A DNA stretch of 64,000 nucleotides from Metridium senile. Lineage: Eukaryota; Cnidaria; Anthozoa; Actiniaria; Metridiidae. Of the stretch, positions 21,901 through 33,664 are shown piece after piece (position 1 is the first letter of the stretch; each line of letters starts with the position of its first letter). The position numbers and the translations under genes were made by a program. Where the stretch lies: the NCBI GenBank assembly GCA_949775045.1, contig OX459101.1, positions 8,168,601-8,232,600 of the forward strand, given 5' to 3'. Below the pieces are notes generated by a model. The model saw only the letters and a list, made by a program, of their open reading frames with translations. It was not told where the DNA came from and searched no databases.

Positions 21901-24900
21901 TATGTACCCATCACCAGATAGACATGTATAATAATATCATTAATAATGAAGGAATCCATATTTCTGTACTTAGTTCCTAGCCCCTTTTTGAATCAGAAAG
22001 GGCAATTAGTTATATAATTATAAACTTATTGCCCATTCCGAATTATATAATTATTTTATATCATCAGCTTCAATTCTTCATTGTCATTTCTAAATTCTAA
22101 TTCTTCATTGTCATTTCTAAATTCTAATTCTTCATTGTCATTTCTAAATTATATTCATTATATTATATTATATTTGAGATTCAAATTACATGTACTGTAC
22201 ATGCATGACATATAGCATATATACTATATATCACACATGTACATTTACATGTAATTTGAATCTCAGATAGTCATTCTGAATAAAATTTACAAATGCCAAT
22301 AACAAATTGAAGCTGATAAATATATAATTTGTAATTAAATTTAGATAATTTTATTGTTTAATTACAGTATGAAAAGCTTGTACTTACTAAAGACCTCAAG
22401 ATAGAGAAGGTGGAGTTCTGGGCTGAAGGCAGGAAAAATCCCCTAAAAGAAATCAGAGAAAAAATGTTAAACAAACAAAGCAAATACCTTAGAGCAACAA
22501 CAGATGACAACTTGAATAGTATGACAAGAGAACAACTTATTGCTGAGTTAGAAAGAGTTGGTGAGACAGATAAGAATGACACAAATGATGAAGAAGCTAT
22601 GAAGAAAAAGCTAAAAAACATTGAGAGAACAAGAAATATTATGGTCTGGCTCGACAATTCAACCGTAGCAAATGCTGGATACCTTGTTTGCCTCATCACT
22701 TGCCTATATGACCCTGCTGTGTTTTACACAGATGAAGAATACATTGCAGCATTTGGTGAGAAAGTCAACATTCAGCAAATCATAGAAGAACCGGAACTGC
22801 ACTTTATAGCAAGGTGTGGGAGTTCAGATAAAGAGCAATTGCTGTATAGCGAAACACGTCTGGAATGTATCCTTGAGATGAGAACCAGCCACACAACAAA
22901 TCAGAAGCAAATTAAGTTTTGTGACAAGCTCCGATTCTGTCATGGGGATATGCCTCTTAGAGCTTTTGAGGCAGGACAGCAGAAAGGAGGAAACTTCTTC
23001 TGCGCAAGCTGTGGGTTACACTGTGACTTTACATTTTCTTTAGAGCACGCCCTTAACTGCCAAGTTTTATCCCTACAAGACAGGATCGACACCATGATGC
23101 AAGGGGCAGTTACACGCAAAAACACCCTACTAAAGAAAGCGAAACCACTGGAAGGCCTCACAAAACAAGAACTGGAGCAAGAACTAGCTTCAAGGTCAAT
23201 CTATGAAGGGAAAAACAAACATGAACTACAAGATCTCTTGGTTGAGAAAATGGCTGGTCAAAAGCGTATTCCAGCGCTTGTAGTTAACAACCCAACAAGC
23301 TCACTTCAAGAACTTGGCCTGGCAAATTATGAGATTTTGCCTTGTGAGCCACTTCATGACCTGGGACATCACATTGAGAATTTTTTCGCAGAGTTCCCTA
23401 AGCATCTACCTTCCCCTGAAGCCACATTGCTTGAAGACACCATCAACCTCAGCCTTGCTGGAAAAGATAGCAAGAGATGTGTGGACTATAGAATCACTCT
23501 TATTAAAACAACTTCTGTAGCACACCAGTCTCCTTTAATATCAGAGAAAACACTCCTAGCACTAGACACTCTTGTTGAGATGCAAAGAATTCTGTACTCA
23601 GATGACAAAACTCGTTGCCCTTCACAGATCTTAAGGTATTACAACCAAGCATGGTATCATTCTATTCTACTTTATGACCTGATTGTCAACAACCCCAAGA
23701 AACTCACTCTTAGAAAGATGTTTGGTGTCTACTTTCATAATCTTAGCGCACATGCAGGAGATATGCTGAGATTGATCTCTGGCCAGTCCACTAATGCTGA
23801 AAGACAGGAGAGAATCTTTAATAGTGTCAAGCGTATCACAAAGCTAACAAGCAACTACCACCCTGGGCACATAATCCCAAACCTTTTTGTTCGTCTACAA
23901 GCAGAGAAAGAAATGGGACTGCAAGGAAATGATGCCCGCTCTCAGCAAGCCCATGTAAGCGACCTAAGCAAGAGTCTGCCACCTGGAAAAAACACCTATA
24001 TACCATACACAGTCATCAGAAAACATCCACGGGCATGGCAAGCCCACCTACAACACATAAGCGACTTCTTGTTAGAGGGTGAAGGTGTCTGGTTCACACT
24101 ATTAGATGAAGGAGTTGAACTACATGACTGTACAGGTTACCCAGAACTATTACTCAGAGGTCCACAACTTCACCATTTCCGCTCAAGCAGTCTTAAGCAA
24201 GAAGAGGAATATCTAAATAGCTGCTGGAAGAAACTTCTAGATGGTAAATGTACTATCCCTCTGCACACAATCAGGATAGTTGGGCCTGGTGGAAAAAGGA
24301 AAGTTCTACAAACAAACTTTCTTAAAGATGACATCAACACCCCTTCAGCTCCTGATCAATCATTTGATAAAGACCATGAGCCTGAACATGTACTAGACAT
24401 GCCTGTAGAACCTCCTTGCTCTCCAGATGATAACCTCCCTGGTGAGCTAAATCGAGCGAGCAGTCCTGCCAAACAAGATCATGTGAGCAGTCTTGATGAA
24501 AGAGACCACGTAAGCAGTCCTGATGAACAAGAGCATGTGGGCAGTCACGATGAAAGAGACCACGTGATCAGTCTTGATGAACAAGATCAATTGAGTCCTG
24601 ATGAGCCAAATGAGACAGTTGTAGAAGTATCCCTTTCATCAGAGGAAATCATTGAGCTGGAAGAAAATGCTGAAAATGAAGTCACTATTGACATTAATCA
24701 AAGCACATCTAGTCCGCAATACATCATTCAAAGCCGCCTTTGCAAAGTTATTGAAATAGTCATAGGAACCACCAATGAAGTTATTGCCCTTGATCAATGC
24801 CACCTCTACCTGAAGAAGCTAAAGAGAGAGAACAAAAGAAGCAAGGAACACGAGAAAGCCTACTTTACACAGCTAGCCCAACTTCAGACAAGAGTCTTGG

Positions 24901-25076
24901 CAGAAAAAAGAAAAGCAAAGGAGAGACTGGTAAATTGGGAAAAGGACTTTGTCTTGAAGAATGGGTTACAATCCCCTTCTGTGCAAATGATGAGCTCTGA
25001 CAGAACTGCTTCAGAACTTTTAAAGAAGATAAAGAATGCAACAGCTTTATTAGGACAATGGAAAATTTCCTTTTGA
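18916..25076 (+). CDS. Uncharacterised four-exon protein with SAP-like motifs
   Basis: Exons: 18916-19646, 20395-20652, 21451-21703, 22368-25076; 1316 residues. Every intron is GT-AG and phases match (2, 2, 0). The N-terminus is Cys-rich (CPGTCGF; later CKGCTVRFC). Exon 3 is very basic. Exon 4 has two SAP-like helical stretches (MTREQLIAELERVG and LTKQELEQELASR), a zinc-ribbon-like CASCGLHC...H..NC cluster, and a His-rich region around FHNLSAHAGDMLRL that resembles the C-terminal part of some transposase-derived proteins. An acidic repeat of the HVSSPDEQ kind (24470-24600) precedes a charged coiled-coil tail. A DNA-bound nuclear role is a guess from the SAP-like motifs. An AATAAA lies near 25093. 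The gene lies wholly within the inverted segment. Confidence 0.75.
20035..20347. mobile_element. Inverted-repeat MITE in intron 1
   Basis: AAGGTTCAGCC, GTTTATACTCTGATAACC and CGCACGCTTGGC at 20172-20228 pair with 20281-20340. AACGCGCGCTCTGATTGG at 20034 is also found near 29126 in another insertion. Confidence 0.7.
20754..21385. mobile_element. MITE with ATATACACCTACTTGC ends in intron 2
   Basis: The 37-bp inverted termini at 20754-20790 and 21348-21385 match nearly perfectly. Nested inside are a hairpin at 20818-20923 (GATATCGTAAATTATCAAGA) and another at 21185-21335. Confidence 0.8.
22071..22266. repeat. Short tandem repeat and hairpin in intron 3
   Basis: AATTCTTCATTGTCATTTCT occurs three times at 22072-22146. 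GAGATTCAAATTACATGTA pairs with its inverse at 22247-22266. Confidence 0.75.
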
Positions 25077-25215
25077 ACACAGTGAGCTTCAAAATAAAAT
25101 GCACACTTTGTAATCATGATATACATGTTACTATAATTAATCCACATTTGACTCGGTTTTCTTTGTTATTCACAGGGATGTATCTAGGATAATAACCGGC
25201 TCATTTCAAATTGAA

Positions 25216-25270
25216 GTGCTTTATCTAGATAAAGCCCGCTTTTAGCGTGCTTTATCTAGATAAAGCACTT
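25216..25270. repeat. Palindrome AGTGCTTTATCTAGATAAAG
   Basis: Two copies of the self-complementary CTTTATCTAGATAAAG flank GCCCGCTTTTAGCGTG, so several hairpins are possible. Probably a tiny MITE. Confidence 0.65.
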
Positions 25271-25339
25271 GCATTAATAATTACTTGCATCTCCTTGTCT
25301 CTACTAGTAAACATCAGTTGACTTATAAATAATTTACTT

Positions 25340-25447
25340 GACAGCGATTTTTGTCGAAAAAAAGTATTTGAGTACCAACGCCAGGATTCGAACCGAGATC
25401 TCCTGTATTGCTGTATCCGCATTTAAGCTATTATGCTACCATGTCAA
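25340..25447 (-). mobile_element. tRNA-derived SINE, copy 1
   Basis: On the minus strand TGGTAGCATAATAGC (box A-like) is followed by GGTTCGAATCCTGG (box B), then TACTCAAATAC and TTTTTTTCGACAAAAAT. The same order occurs on the plus strand at 33665-33783. Confidence 0.65.
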
Positions 25448-25689
25448 TTGACGATAATTTTGCAACAAAAACATGTTTAATGCATTAAGTCGTTAGCATT
25501 CAAGTTTGTTAGTATTCCTCTGAATAGAATTGAAAAGCGATTGTTTAACATTTCCTCGTGGGAATTCATTGACAATGAACAATAAATTATTTACAGATTG
25601 TTGATATATTTTGGGAATGCTTTTATTTCTTGAATACAATCAAATTCATTGTTTCTTTTCAGAAAACCTTATCAAGTATGGATTAAGTC

Positions 25690-25920
25690 AGTTAAATACC
25701 TCGAATATGGCCCTCGGGCTTTATATGGCTTATTGCCTCCATTCTCGGTATTTAACTCTTACATACGGTTGTATGTCTTGAGCAAAACTAAAAAGTCAGA
25801 GTGCATTTAATATGTCTGTGAAGAAAATCTAATTGTAGTTTCTAAAAATCAGCTATAAGTAGTACCTACCTATTTAGATCTAGAATATATTTCACAGACA
25901 TATGAAATGCACTCTAATCA
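25690..25920. mobile_element. Two small inverted-repeat elements
   Basis: GTTAAATACCTCGAATATGG (25689) pairs with CCATTCTCGGTATTTAAC (25739). AGAGTGCATTTAATATGTCT (25798) pairs with the inverse near 25895-25915. No coding sequence. Confidence 0.6.
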
Positions 25921-26786
25921 AACAACAGTAAACAAAGGTTTTTGGACCTAATTTGCACAGCAGTTGTTAGTAAACTGGTTCACGGATAGTGAACTCAATC
26001 TAAACCAGAAGTACTAAATGTTTTTTGCACTTTTAGTATTTGTTTTGTGGAAGTTATTTTATAGATACACACAGTCTTTTTAAGATGTAAGTTATAAGAT
26101 GTGCAGTTTACTTTTATACTGCTTAACATATGTGATAAAAAGGACAGTATTTTGAGCTTATAATACTGTATGAAGTATGAACAAGCTACGAATCATGTAA
26201 ATAAACCTAGCCGAACTGCGTAACGGTCGCATGTATATATGTAAATACTATATAAGAAACAAGAAAATGTACTTAAAGTGTAGATATTTAACAACCATAT
26301 TTAAGCTTATAAGTTGAGAACAAAGTTCGCGTCCAGAATATCGATACAACAAAACTCAATAGTCAAGAAAACATCGAAAATGATGATATCAAATGCCAAT
26401 AAATTACAACTTAACTAGAAAACTGTATTGTTATTTCTCTAAAGCTTTATCGCGAGCGGCCGCGTGTAAATTAAAACTGAATGCATACAAATTTTGCTTA
26501 CCTTAAAAGCACTTGTACATCTCCACAGTCCTGCAAAAGCTACTTCCATTATTGAGAATCGATAAACTGTACACTTTTTCCTCACAACCGAACAAAAATG
26601 TCCATATTTCCAGACTATCGTTGTTGCCGAACAAACACATATCGGAAGCCATGTTTAATTTCAGATCGAACGCATTATCGAGGCGTTGCCATGGCAAACT
26701 CATTCCCAGGCTTCTTCGGAGAAAATCATCGCTGGGGGTAAAAATTCATTTCTCAGCCGTGCCTTAGATGACCTGAGCTAAATATT
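25921..26786. other. Intergenic up to the inversion junction
   Basis: No gene or clear repeat recognised. It ends where homology to locus B (52577 onward) begins abruptly. Confidence 0.45.
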
Positions 26787-26864
26787 TAATTATTTACTAG
26801 TGAAATCTGACAAAAACATGTCATCATAAAAAACATCATCATCATCATTATGATCATCATCACA

Positions 26865-27269
26865 ATAGAGTACCGAAGTGATGACGTCACAATTTTGTTT
26901 TTTTATCTTTTCGTATTCAGACTACTTTCATCATAGAATGCTAGTCAAAATATAGGCTGCCCGAAAATTTGGTATCATTTGAGTGTGAAACCGCTGAGAT
27001 ATGATTTTTTGAATGTAAAATTTTCTCCATACAAAGTCTCTTATTTTTGCCCTGGTTCCAACCGGTTAGAACAAGGCCAAAAATAAGAGACTTTGTATGG
27101 AGAAAATTTTACGTTCAAAAAATCATATCTCAGCCGTTTCACGTACCGTCACTCAAATGATCCCAAATTTTCGGGCAGCCTATTTTTTGACTAGCATTCT
27201 ATGATGAAAATTATTTTAATAGGAAAAGACATAAAAAAAAAATTGTGACGTCACACTTCGGTACTCTAT
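26865..27269. mobile_element. MITE with ATAGAGTACCGAAGTG ends (copy A)
   Basis: Inverted termini, with long inner arms of the GGCTGCCCGAAAATTTG and AAAATTTTCTCCATAC type meeting near 27055. The equivalent in copy B is 52675-53074, so it predates the duplication. Confidence 0.85.
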
Positions 27270-27303
27270 TATCACCATCATTATCATCAATATGATCACC
27301 ATA

Positions 27304-27898
27304 GCTTACTATAATCAACGAAACGAAATGGGAACGAAATGGGAACGAAATGAAATGGGAACGAAATGAAAACGAAATGAAAACGAAATGAAAACGAAAT
27401 GGAAACGAAATGAGATAATATACATTTTTACACGATAAAGCGATTGAAGGTCATGTAAGATTCAAGATGGCGGCGATAAACAACTCTGTACAAAACAAAC
27501 TGACTATTTACCCTCCAAAAGGCTCTTTCATGTAAAATCTTTGATGAAAAATACTCGTGTTGTATACATCATTCTTTTTTTCATTCAGTATCGAAAGAAT
27601 ACCGTAACAAACGAATGAATTTAGTCTCGTTCAAGACGATAAATCAGCCAGCGCCGGACTGTACTCATGCTGTCGAATATCCTGGGCGGTAAAACTACTT
27701 TCCCCCTCTATAAAACACTCCAAATCATCTCAAACTATGCCACGATTATTGCTCTTGCACAAATGAAGGTTTTGGAATAATAAAAGCAATCAAAACAAGG
27801 GAGAATGGCCTTCCAGTATCGCCGTTTCGCTGTTTATAGACTATAATCGACGAAATGAGATCCTATCCCTCCATAAATCACTCCAAATTATAGTAAGC
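27304..27898. mobile_element. MITE with GCTTACTATAAT ends, absent from copy B
   Basis: GCTTACTATAAT at 27304 pairs with ATTATAGTAAGC ending at 27898. Copy B reads straight through as GATCACCATCACAATTATC near 53098. The left interior has tandem ACGAAATGGGA units (27318-27412). Target duplication is unclear because the site is CAC/CAT-rich. Confidence 0.8.
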
Positions 27899-28734
27899 CA
27901 TCACCATCACAATTATCACCATCATCATCATCATTTATCTTTATTGTTATTATCGGTCACTATTACCGCATAAACCCCTATAATTGCCTACCTTCTCAAA
28001 GATCAGCCATCTTACAGGAATATGCTCACCCATGTATGGCTCCATCTGCAAAACATCATTGATCTTCTCTTGTAATCGCTGAATTCCTTGATCAGCCAAT
28101 GACAGGGTATTATTTACAGTGAAAAAAGGCTTTACCAAATGTTGCTGAAAACTCTTTCCAGAAATGCTCTTCTTAATGAGCACTTCCATTTCCTTAGTGT
28201 CTTCAAATGGACAGTCTGCATTGGTACCGACCACGATAACTGGCGGTCGCGAATAGGGAAGTTTTCCAGGAATTTTCCTGGAATCTGTATTCTCTTGATC
28301 CTCTTCCTGGTCATTTACTGGCAGAATGCTATTTATGGAAGCTAACCAAGAGAGAATTGATTCAAGATTCGTTTCTTTATCTGTATTTTCCAGTTTTTCA
28401 TAGGTCCCTTGCCTCACACATGACTCTGCCTCAGATTTAAGATCTTTACTAAGGTTGTAGACCATCAAATACAGCGCCCTAGGTGACAAAAACACAGGGT
28501 GCGAGGCGTAGTACAAATGTTGCCCCGCAAAGTCCCATATACTGAAGATGGTCTGTGGCTCCGTGGGAGAGTCATCGAGGCTTAAGCCTTGCAAGTAATG
28601 AATAACTTTTTCTATAACGTTTTCTGGGATCGACTCTTTTGTATTGTTGATGCTATCGCTTCGAGGTTCTTCTGTGTCTGGTGTTCTGTTGATATTGTTT
28701 TCATTCCTATCGGTATCATCTTCGGATGGTTCCT

Positions 28735-29000
28735 ATGAATCAATGAATGGATTGGCATAAATGAATGAATAAATGAATGAATGATTAGCTTGGCATAAAT
28801 AAATGAATGAATGAATTAATTAATTGAAATGAATGAGTAAATAGATTGACATGAATGAATGAATGAATTGATAGAGATGAATAAATGTATGAATGAAAAT
28901 ATGAATAAATAAATAAATAAACCAAAGTTATGTATGAATAAATGAGTGCATTTTTGAATGATTGATGGAATGGATGGATGAATAAATGGATTGATGGATA
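28735..29000. repeat. ATGA/TGAA microsatellite in Roc intron
   Basis: Irregular GAATGAATGA repeats; the copy B equivalent is about 53985-54255. Confidence 0.85.
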
Positions 29001-29102
29001 CATTTATAATTGAATGCCCGTGAAGTACAAATATTTAATCAATTAATATTATCAATCAAATAATAAATCAGTCAAACATTATATTTAAGAATGAATTGTT
29101 TT

Positions 29103-29372
29103 TTTATAAAATATTTGATTTAAAACGCGCGCTCTGATTGGCTGAGAAGCGTTCTCTATAACTCAACAGTGCACGGAGCATCGATTTGTTTGATTTTAAC
29201 TACTGAATATTTTATAAAAGAAATAGAAAACTCGGCAGCAGTGCTCTATCGAGTTACAGAGCACTTGGGGATTTTAAGAAGACTCGAGAAACGCTTCTCG
29301 CTTCTCGTCTTCTTAAAATTCCCGCGTGCTCTATAACACGACAGAGCACGCTGCCTCGTTTTCTATTTCTTC
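29103..29372. mobile_element. Inverted-repeat insertion absent from copy B
   Basis: Copy B runs GAATTGTTTTACATAAG without it. The element has paired arms of the AGAGCAC...GTTTCTCG type and the AACGCGCGCTCTGATTGG motif shared with 20034. Confidence 0.7.
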
Positions 29373-30619
29373 AACATAAGATGATCAACTAACGATGATG
29401 ATGATGACAATAAAGAAAGTGATGATGGCATTGATATTAATGATAGTGACGATGTTATTAATAACGATGATATTGATGAGGATGATGACGACAATGCTGA
29501 TGATAATTATACTAACCACATGACGTCGATGATAATAATGATAGTAGTGATGATGGCTTAGTTTGTCATTATCAATCGGACGATGGTCGATGCTGATAAT
29601 AATATTGATGATTATAACTACCTTATCAATGATCGGCTCTGCCACCTTGTCTGCATCCTCCACATCCTCCTTCTTTTCTTCCATATCCTCCTCCTTCTTT
29701 TCTTCCACATCCTCCTCCTTCTTTTCTTCCATATTCTCCTTCTTTTCTTCCACATCCTCCCTCTTTTCTTCCACATCCTCCTTCTTTTCTTCCAAATCCT
29801 CCTTCTTTTCCTCCTCTTCAACATGTTTAAGATCATCAGCGATCAACCTAGCAATGTTGTCTGTAAAGTCAGTCTGAGTGCATTCAGTTATTTTCTGCCA
29901 ATTCTTGACATTATCAACATCAATGCTGCAACATGAAGGATCAACCTCGACTCCCACTGTGCTTTCTTCGTAAGGGTTGAACGGCAGTCCAAGGAGTGAC
30001 TTCTTAAGGCTTGTTTTACCTGCTCGTGCTTGTCCCACAAGCATGATACGACCTCGATTAACGACAACCTTGCCGTGCTTTAATGCCTTACGGTATGCGA
30101 GTTCTGCTTGAGGGCCTCCTCCTTTTATCTCGGCGGGAACTAAGGAAGAAAAAATAAAATACAAATTGACATATCTGTACAGAGGGTCCTGAATTGTGGG
30201 TCCGAATCCCATTTCCCAGTTTTTATTTGGACCAAATCCCAGTCAAAAATCACATAATCCCATCAGTTTTGCTCAAGTTTTCAATCCCATTCCCATTTTC
30301 TATTGTTCTTTTATTTGTAAATTCCAGTCCCAGTGCATCTAATCCCATTTTCCCAGTCAAAAATAAGGCCAATCCCAGCTCCCATTTTACCCCTTCAGGA
30401 CCATCTGTACAAAATGCAAACGTGCATGATGTGTGCTCTCATAATGCACGTGTCTCACCTGTACCAATCAGAATGCTCCTATGGCAGGAGTGTTCATAAT
30501 CAACTCGCCTACAGACAAACTCGCCACCAAAAATAGTTGCGTACCAACAAAATATTTCTTCAAATGTTAACTTAAAGTTTTAAAATAATAAATAGGTATT
30601 ATTTTTCCAATACTTTATA

Positions 30620-31620
30620 GAAAATGTTGGAAATAAAACGTCAAAAAGCACAGGCTAGTTATAGGTGTGAACTTGGTGCGAAAAGCGTGTTTATCGATGT
30701 CTCGGCAAAGTGTACTTGACAACAATCACTAGAGTGATTTTCATCGTGCAAGAAATTTTTTTAACCCGCTGGCAAGTGCTCGAAATTTGTTTTGGTAAAT
30801 TTCAAAGACTTTAGTGGAGATTTTTTCAGGAGATTTTGCCTTGCACAAACTTTTTTTGGGCCCTTTGGGCGTGCAGGAATGTTTTTTTTAAAATCTGATA
30901 AAGTGTACTTACAGTTCACAAACGTAAGCCGCCATTTTCACCATGCGCTCCGAGCTAGTCGAGCTAGTCGACGTCGACACAACGTATGTGCAGTGGGTTG
31001 TGACCGCTGGTCAGCATTCGGCTCGTATATCGATTAATGGACTGGATGTGGTAATTTTAATGGCTTTGGCAAGGTTGATTCGCTCTACGTAGGTTTTACA
31101 ACAGTCTTCGTGATTTTATTATTATTAATATTATGAAAATTGAGTGCCGCAAAAGCAACTTTGGTCTTCCTGTGTACTGAATGGGCCTGTGTCGGGCTTC
31201 AAAATGGCGGCGGGTTTAAAACGGAGTTTTGCTTTGATAAATAAGAGTCGCCCGTGAGCATTCTCATTTTAAGGTATCATTTATTTGATGTAAATAAATT
31301 TATTTGATATAATACAAAACTTTATTTTACTTTTTGGTGGTATCCGCGGTATCCATGGTATCCATGGTATCCGCGTTTTCGCAATGCCGCTCTGGTTTAA
31401 CTTGGCGAGTTTGTTAATTTTGGTGGCGAGTTTGTGGACGTACGTGGTGGTGAGTGGTGAGTTTGTCTGAAGGCGAAAATATTACCGGTTACCAGCAGGA
31501 GCACATAATCCGGTGAAATAATAGAAATATCACTGCTGACTAAAAGTTGAAGCTTAAATTTGAAGAAATAAACCTAAACATAAAAAATCAGTATCGATTT
31601 TGTTTAATCACAAAGTACTC
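30620..31620. other. Copy A-specific non-coding stretch in HEPN-Roc intron
   Basis: Copy B lacks most of this segment and has a small inverted repeat (55433-55581, CACTAGAGTGATTTTCATA) near the same place. No coding sequence recognised. Confidence 0.4.
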
Positions 31621-31682
31621 TGAGCTATATTCTGATGGCCAAACATGATTTTCGCAGCAATCGTAGCGATCATATGGAAACC

Positions 31683-31757
31683 TAGCCTGCGTACAGCCGG
31701 TTTAATTACCCGTAATAACGGTTATTACGGGTAATTAAACCGGCTGTACGCAGGCTA
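31683..31757. mobile_element. 75-bp palindromic MITE, TAGCCTGCG family, 9-bp TSD
   Basis: A near-perfect palindrome starting TAGCCTGCGTACAGCCGG. ATGGAAACC is repeated exactly at 31674-31682 and 31758-31766. Copy B has the empty site ATATGGAAACCAGGC near 55701. Confidence 0.95.
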
Positions 31758-31883
31758 ATGGAAACCAGGCATTAGGAGTCATCATTTTGCCAGACCATCT
31801 ATATTTAGAACAGAGCTCAAGCCAATTAGCCAATCGAATTGCAATGCCTTTGCATATATCATGCATAAATTTAAGTTACTTTT

Positions 31884-32082
31884 CAGGCTCGTACCATGGT
31901 ATATTTTGAACCAATTTTTTCCAAACTTTTGATCCTTGATCCCCATTTTGATCCCTGATTCGGCTATATTTTCTCATGATCCCGATCCTAGTGGCTGTGA
32001 TCCCGATCCCAAAGCAAAAATTCTGATCCCTGATCCCAAAATAACGTTGATCCCTGATCCCATATACCATGTTACGAGCCTG
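31884..32082. mobile_element. MITE with CAGGCTCGTA ends, 7-bp TSD
   Basis: CAGGCTCGTACCATGGTATA at 31884 pairs with TATACCATGTTACGAGCCTG ending at 32082. TACTTTT flanks both sides. The interior repeats GATCCCTGATCCC. Copy B has the empty site GTTACTTTTTCATAAAA near 55830. Confidence 0.85.
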
Positions 32083-32329
32083 TACTTTTTTATGTTAAAG
32101 AAAAACCAACGGACAAAAGCGAAATATGATTCTAAAAATAGCTTTAGTCTGAGAGAACGTTAACTCGGGATATATAATGGGCTCCTGCTTATAGCTATTT
32201 TATTTTGTAAGGAGTCTTGAATAAAAATACTGTTTTACTATCCCATATAGCACACAACAGCATGAACCCCTGACAGAGATGCTTACGGAGAAGGGTAAGG
32301 TTACTGACACTTCGGTGGCTACTGAACCC

Positions 32330-32396
32330 TAGCCTGCGTCACATCCGAACTTTTTCTCGGTTAAGTCCGAGAAAAAGTCCGGATGTGACGCCTGCT
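32330..32396. mobile_element. 67-bp TAGCCTGCG-family MITE, 9-bp TSD
   Basis: TAGCCTGCGTCACATCC pairs with GGATGTGACGCCTGCT. ACTGAACCC is repeated at 32321-32329 and 32397-32405. Copy B has one ACTGAACCC and no element near 56060. A related solo end lies at 40733. Confidence 0.9.
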
Positions 32397-32501
32397 ACTG
32401 AACCCTCCATCAAAGTAAAAATAGTTACCTTGAGTGTCCATTACAACGTCAGCGAGTTTTTCTGTCGTGAAATAAATATTTTAGTCACAAACTAGAATGA
32501 T

Positions 32502-33555
32502 GATGTAATGTAATGTAATATATAATGTAATGTAATGTAATAATGTAATGTAATTTAATTTAATGTAATAATGTAATAATGTAATGTAATGATGTAATGT
32601 AATCTAATGTAATAATGTAATGTAATGTAATAATGTAATGTAATTTAATGTAATGTAATAATGTAATGTAATGTAATAATGTAATGTAATGTAATAATGT
32701 AATGTAATGTAATAATGTAATGTAATTTAATGTAATAATGTAATGTAATAATGTAATGTAATGTAATAATGTAATGTAAAGTAATGTAATGTAATGTAAT
32801 AATGTAATGTAATGTAATGTAATGTAATGTAATGTAATGTAATGTAATGTAATGTAATGTAATATAATGTAATTTAATGTAATGTAATAATGTAATGTAA
32901 TGTAATGTAATGTAATGTAATGTAATGTAATGTAATGTAATAATGTAATGTAATGTAATAATGTAATGTAATAACATGTAATGTAATGTAATAATGTAAT
33001 GTAATGTAATAATGTAATAGAGCATATTCGTATAGCCCACTTTTAAAATGCAAATGAGAATATGTGTAAAACAATATGCTAATTAGGTGTTCGTGTTATA
33101 AAATGCTTCAGTGAGTCGCGCTCTTGTCTTCAAATAATGAAAATAAAACATGATTGACAACGAAAACGTTTATAGATTTACTCGAAACAACTTTTATCAA
33201 TGTTTTCCAGTTACTTGTGGTTCAAAGAAAATAAAATGAGAGCAAATAGCTACAAGCACATCTCATTAACATGTTATTTCACACATATTCTCATTTGCAT
33301 TTTAAAAGTGGGTTATACGAATACGCTCTAATGTAATAATGTAATGTAATGTAATGTAATGTAATAATGAAATGTAATGTGAATGTGAACGTCAGTGAGT
33401 TTTTCTGTCATGAAATAAATATTTTAGTCATAATCTAGAATGATGATGTAATGTAATGTAATGTAATGTAATGTAATGTAATGTAATGTAATATGTAATG
33501 TAATAATGTAATGTAATGTAATGTAATATGTAATGAAATAATGTAATGTATATGG
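32502..33555. repeat. TAATG microsatellite interrupted by a MITE
   Basis: Units of AATGT and AATAATGT over about 700 bp, split by the element at 33018-33330. The equivalent array in copy B is interrupted instead by Crypton-related DNA. Confidence 0.95.
33018..33330. mobile_element. MITE with GAGCATATTCGTATA ends, TA target site
   Basis: Inverted arms of about 50 bp (TTTTAAAATGCAAATGAGAA on both). TA borders both ends within the TAATG array, which fits a Tc1/mariner-type or similar TA-targeting source. Not present in copy B. Confidence 0.8.
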
Positions 33556-33664
33556 GATTTCAAGTCCGCGCAATTAGTTCCAGTTCTAGGCGCCAAGGAA
33601 TGCTAACGAACTTGAATTCTAACTACTTGAACGTGTTTTTGTTTCAAACTTTTCTTTGAATTAC

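Larger units (their letters stand above)
26787..33545. repeat. Direct segmental duplicate, copy A (Roc half)
   Basis: Matches 52577 to about 59400 in the same orientation, from TTTAATTATTTACTAGTG at 26788 through the Roc exons to the TAATG repeats. The copies differ by transposon insertions, microsatellite length and one exon-boundary deletion. Confidence 0.85.

Noticed and set aside
29563..29936. Ser/Phe-rich plus-strand frames
   Set aside because: Antisense of the Glu/Lys repeat in the Roc exon of gene A.
32645..33074. Leu-His-Tyr-Ile frames on the minus strand
   Set aside because: Translation of the TAATG microsatellite.
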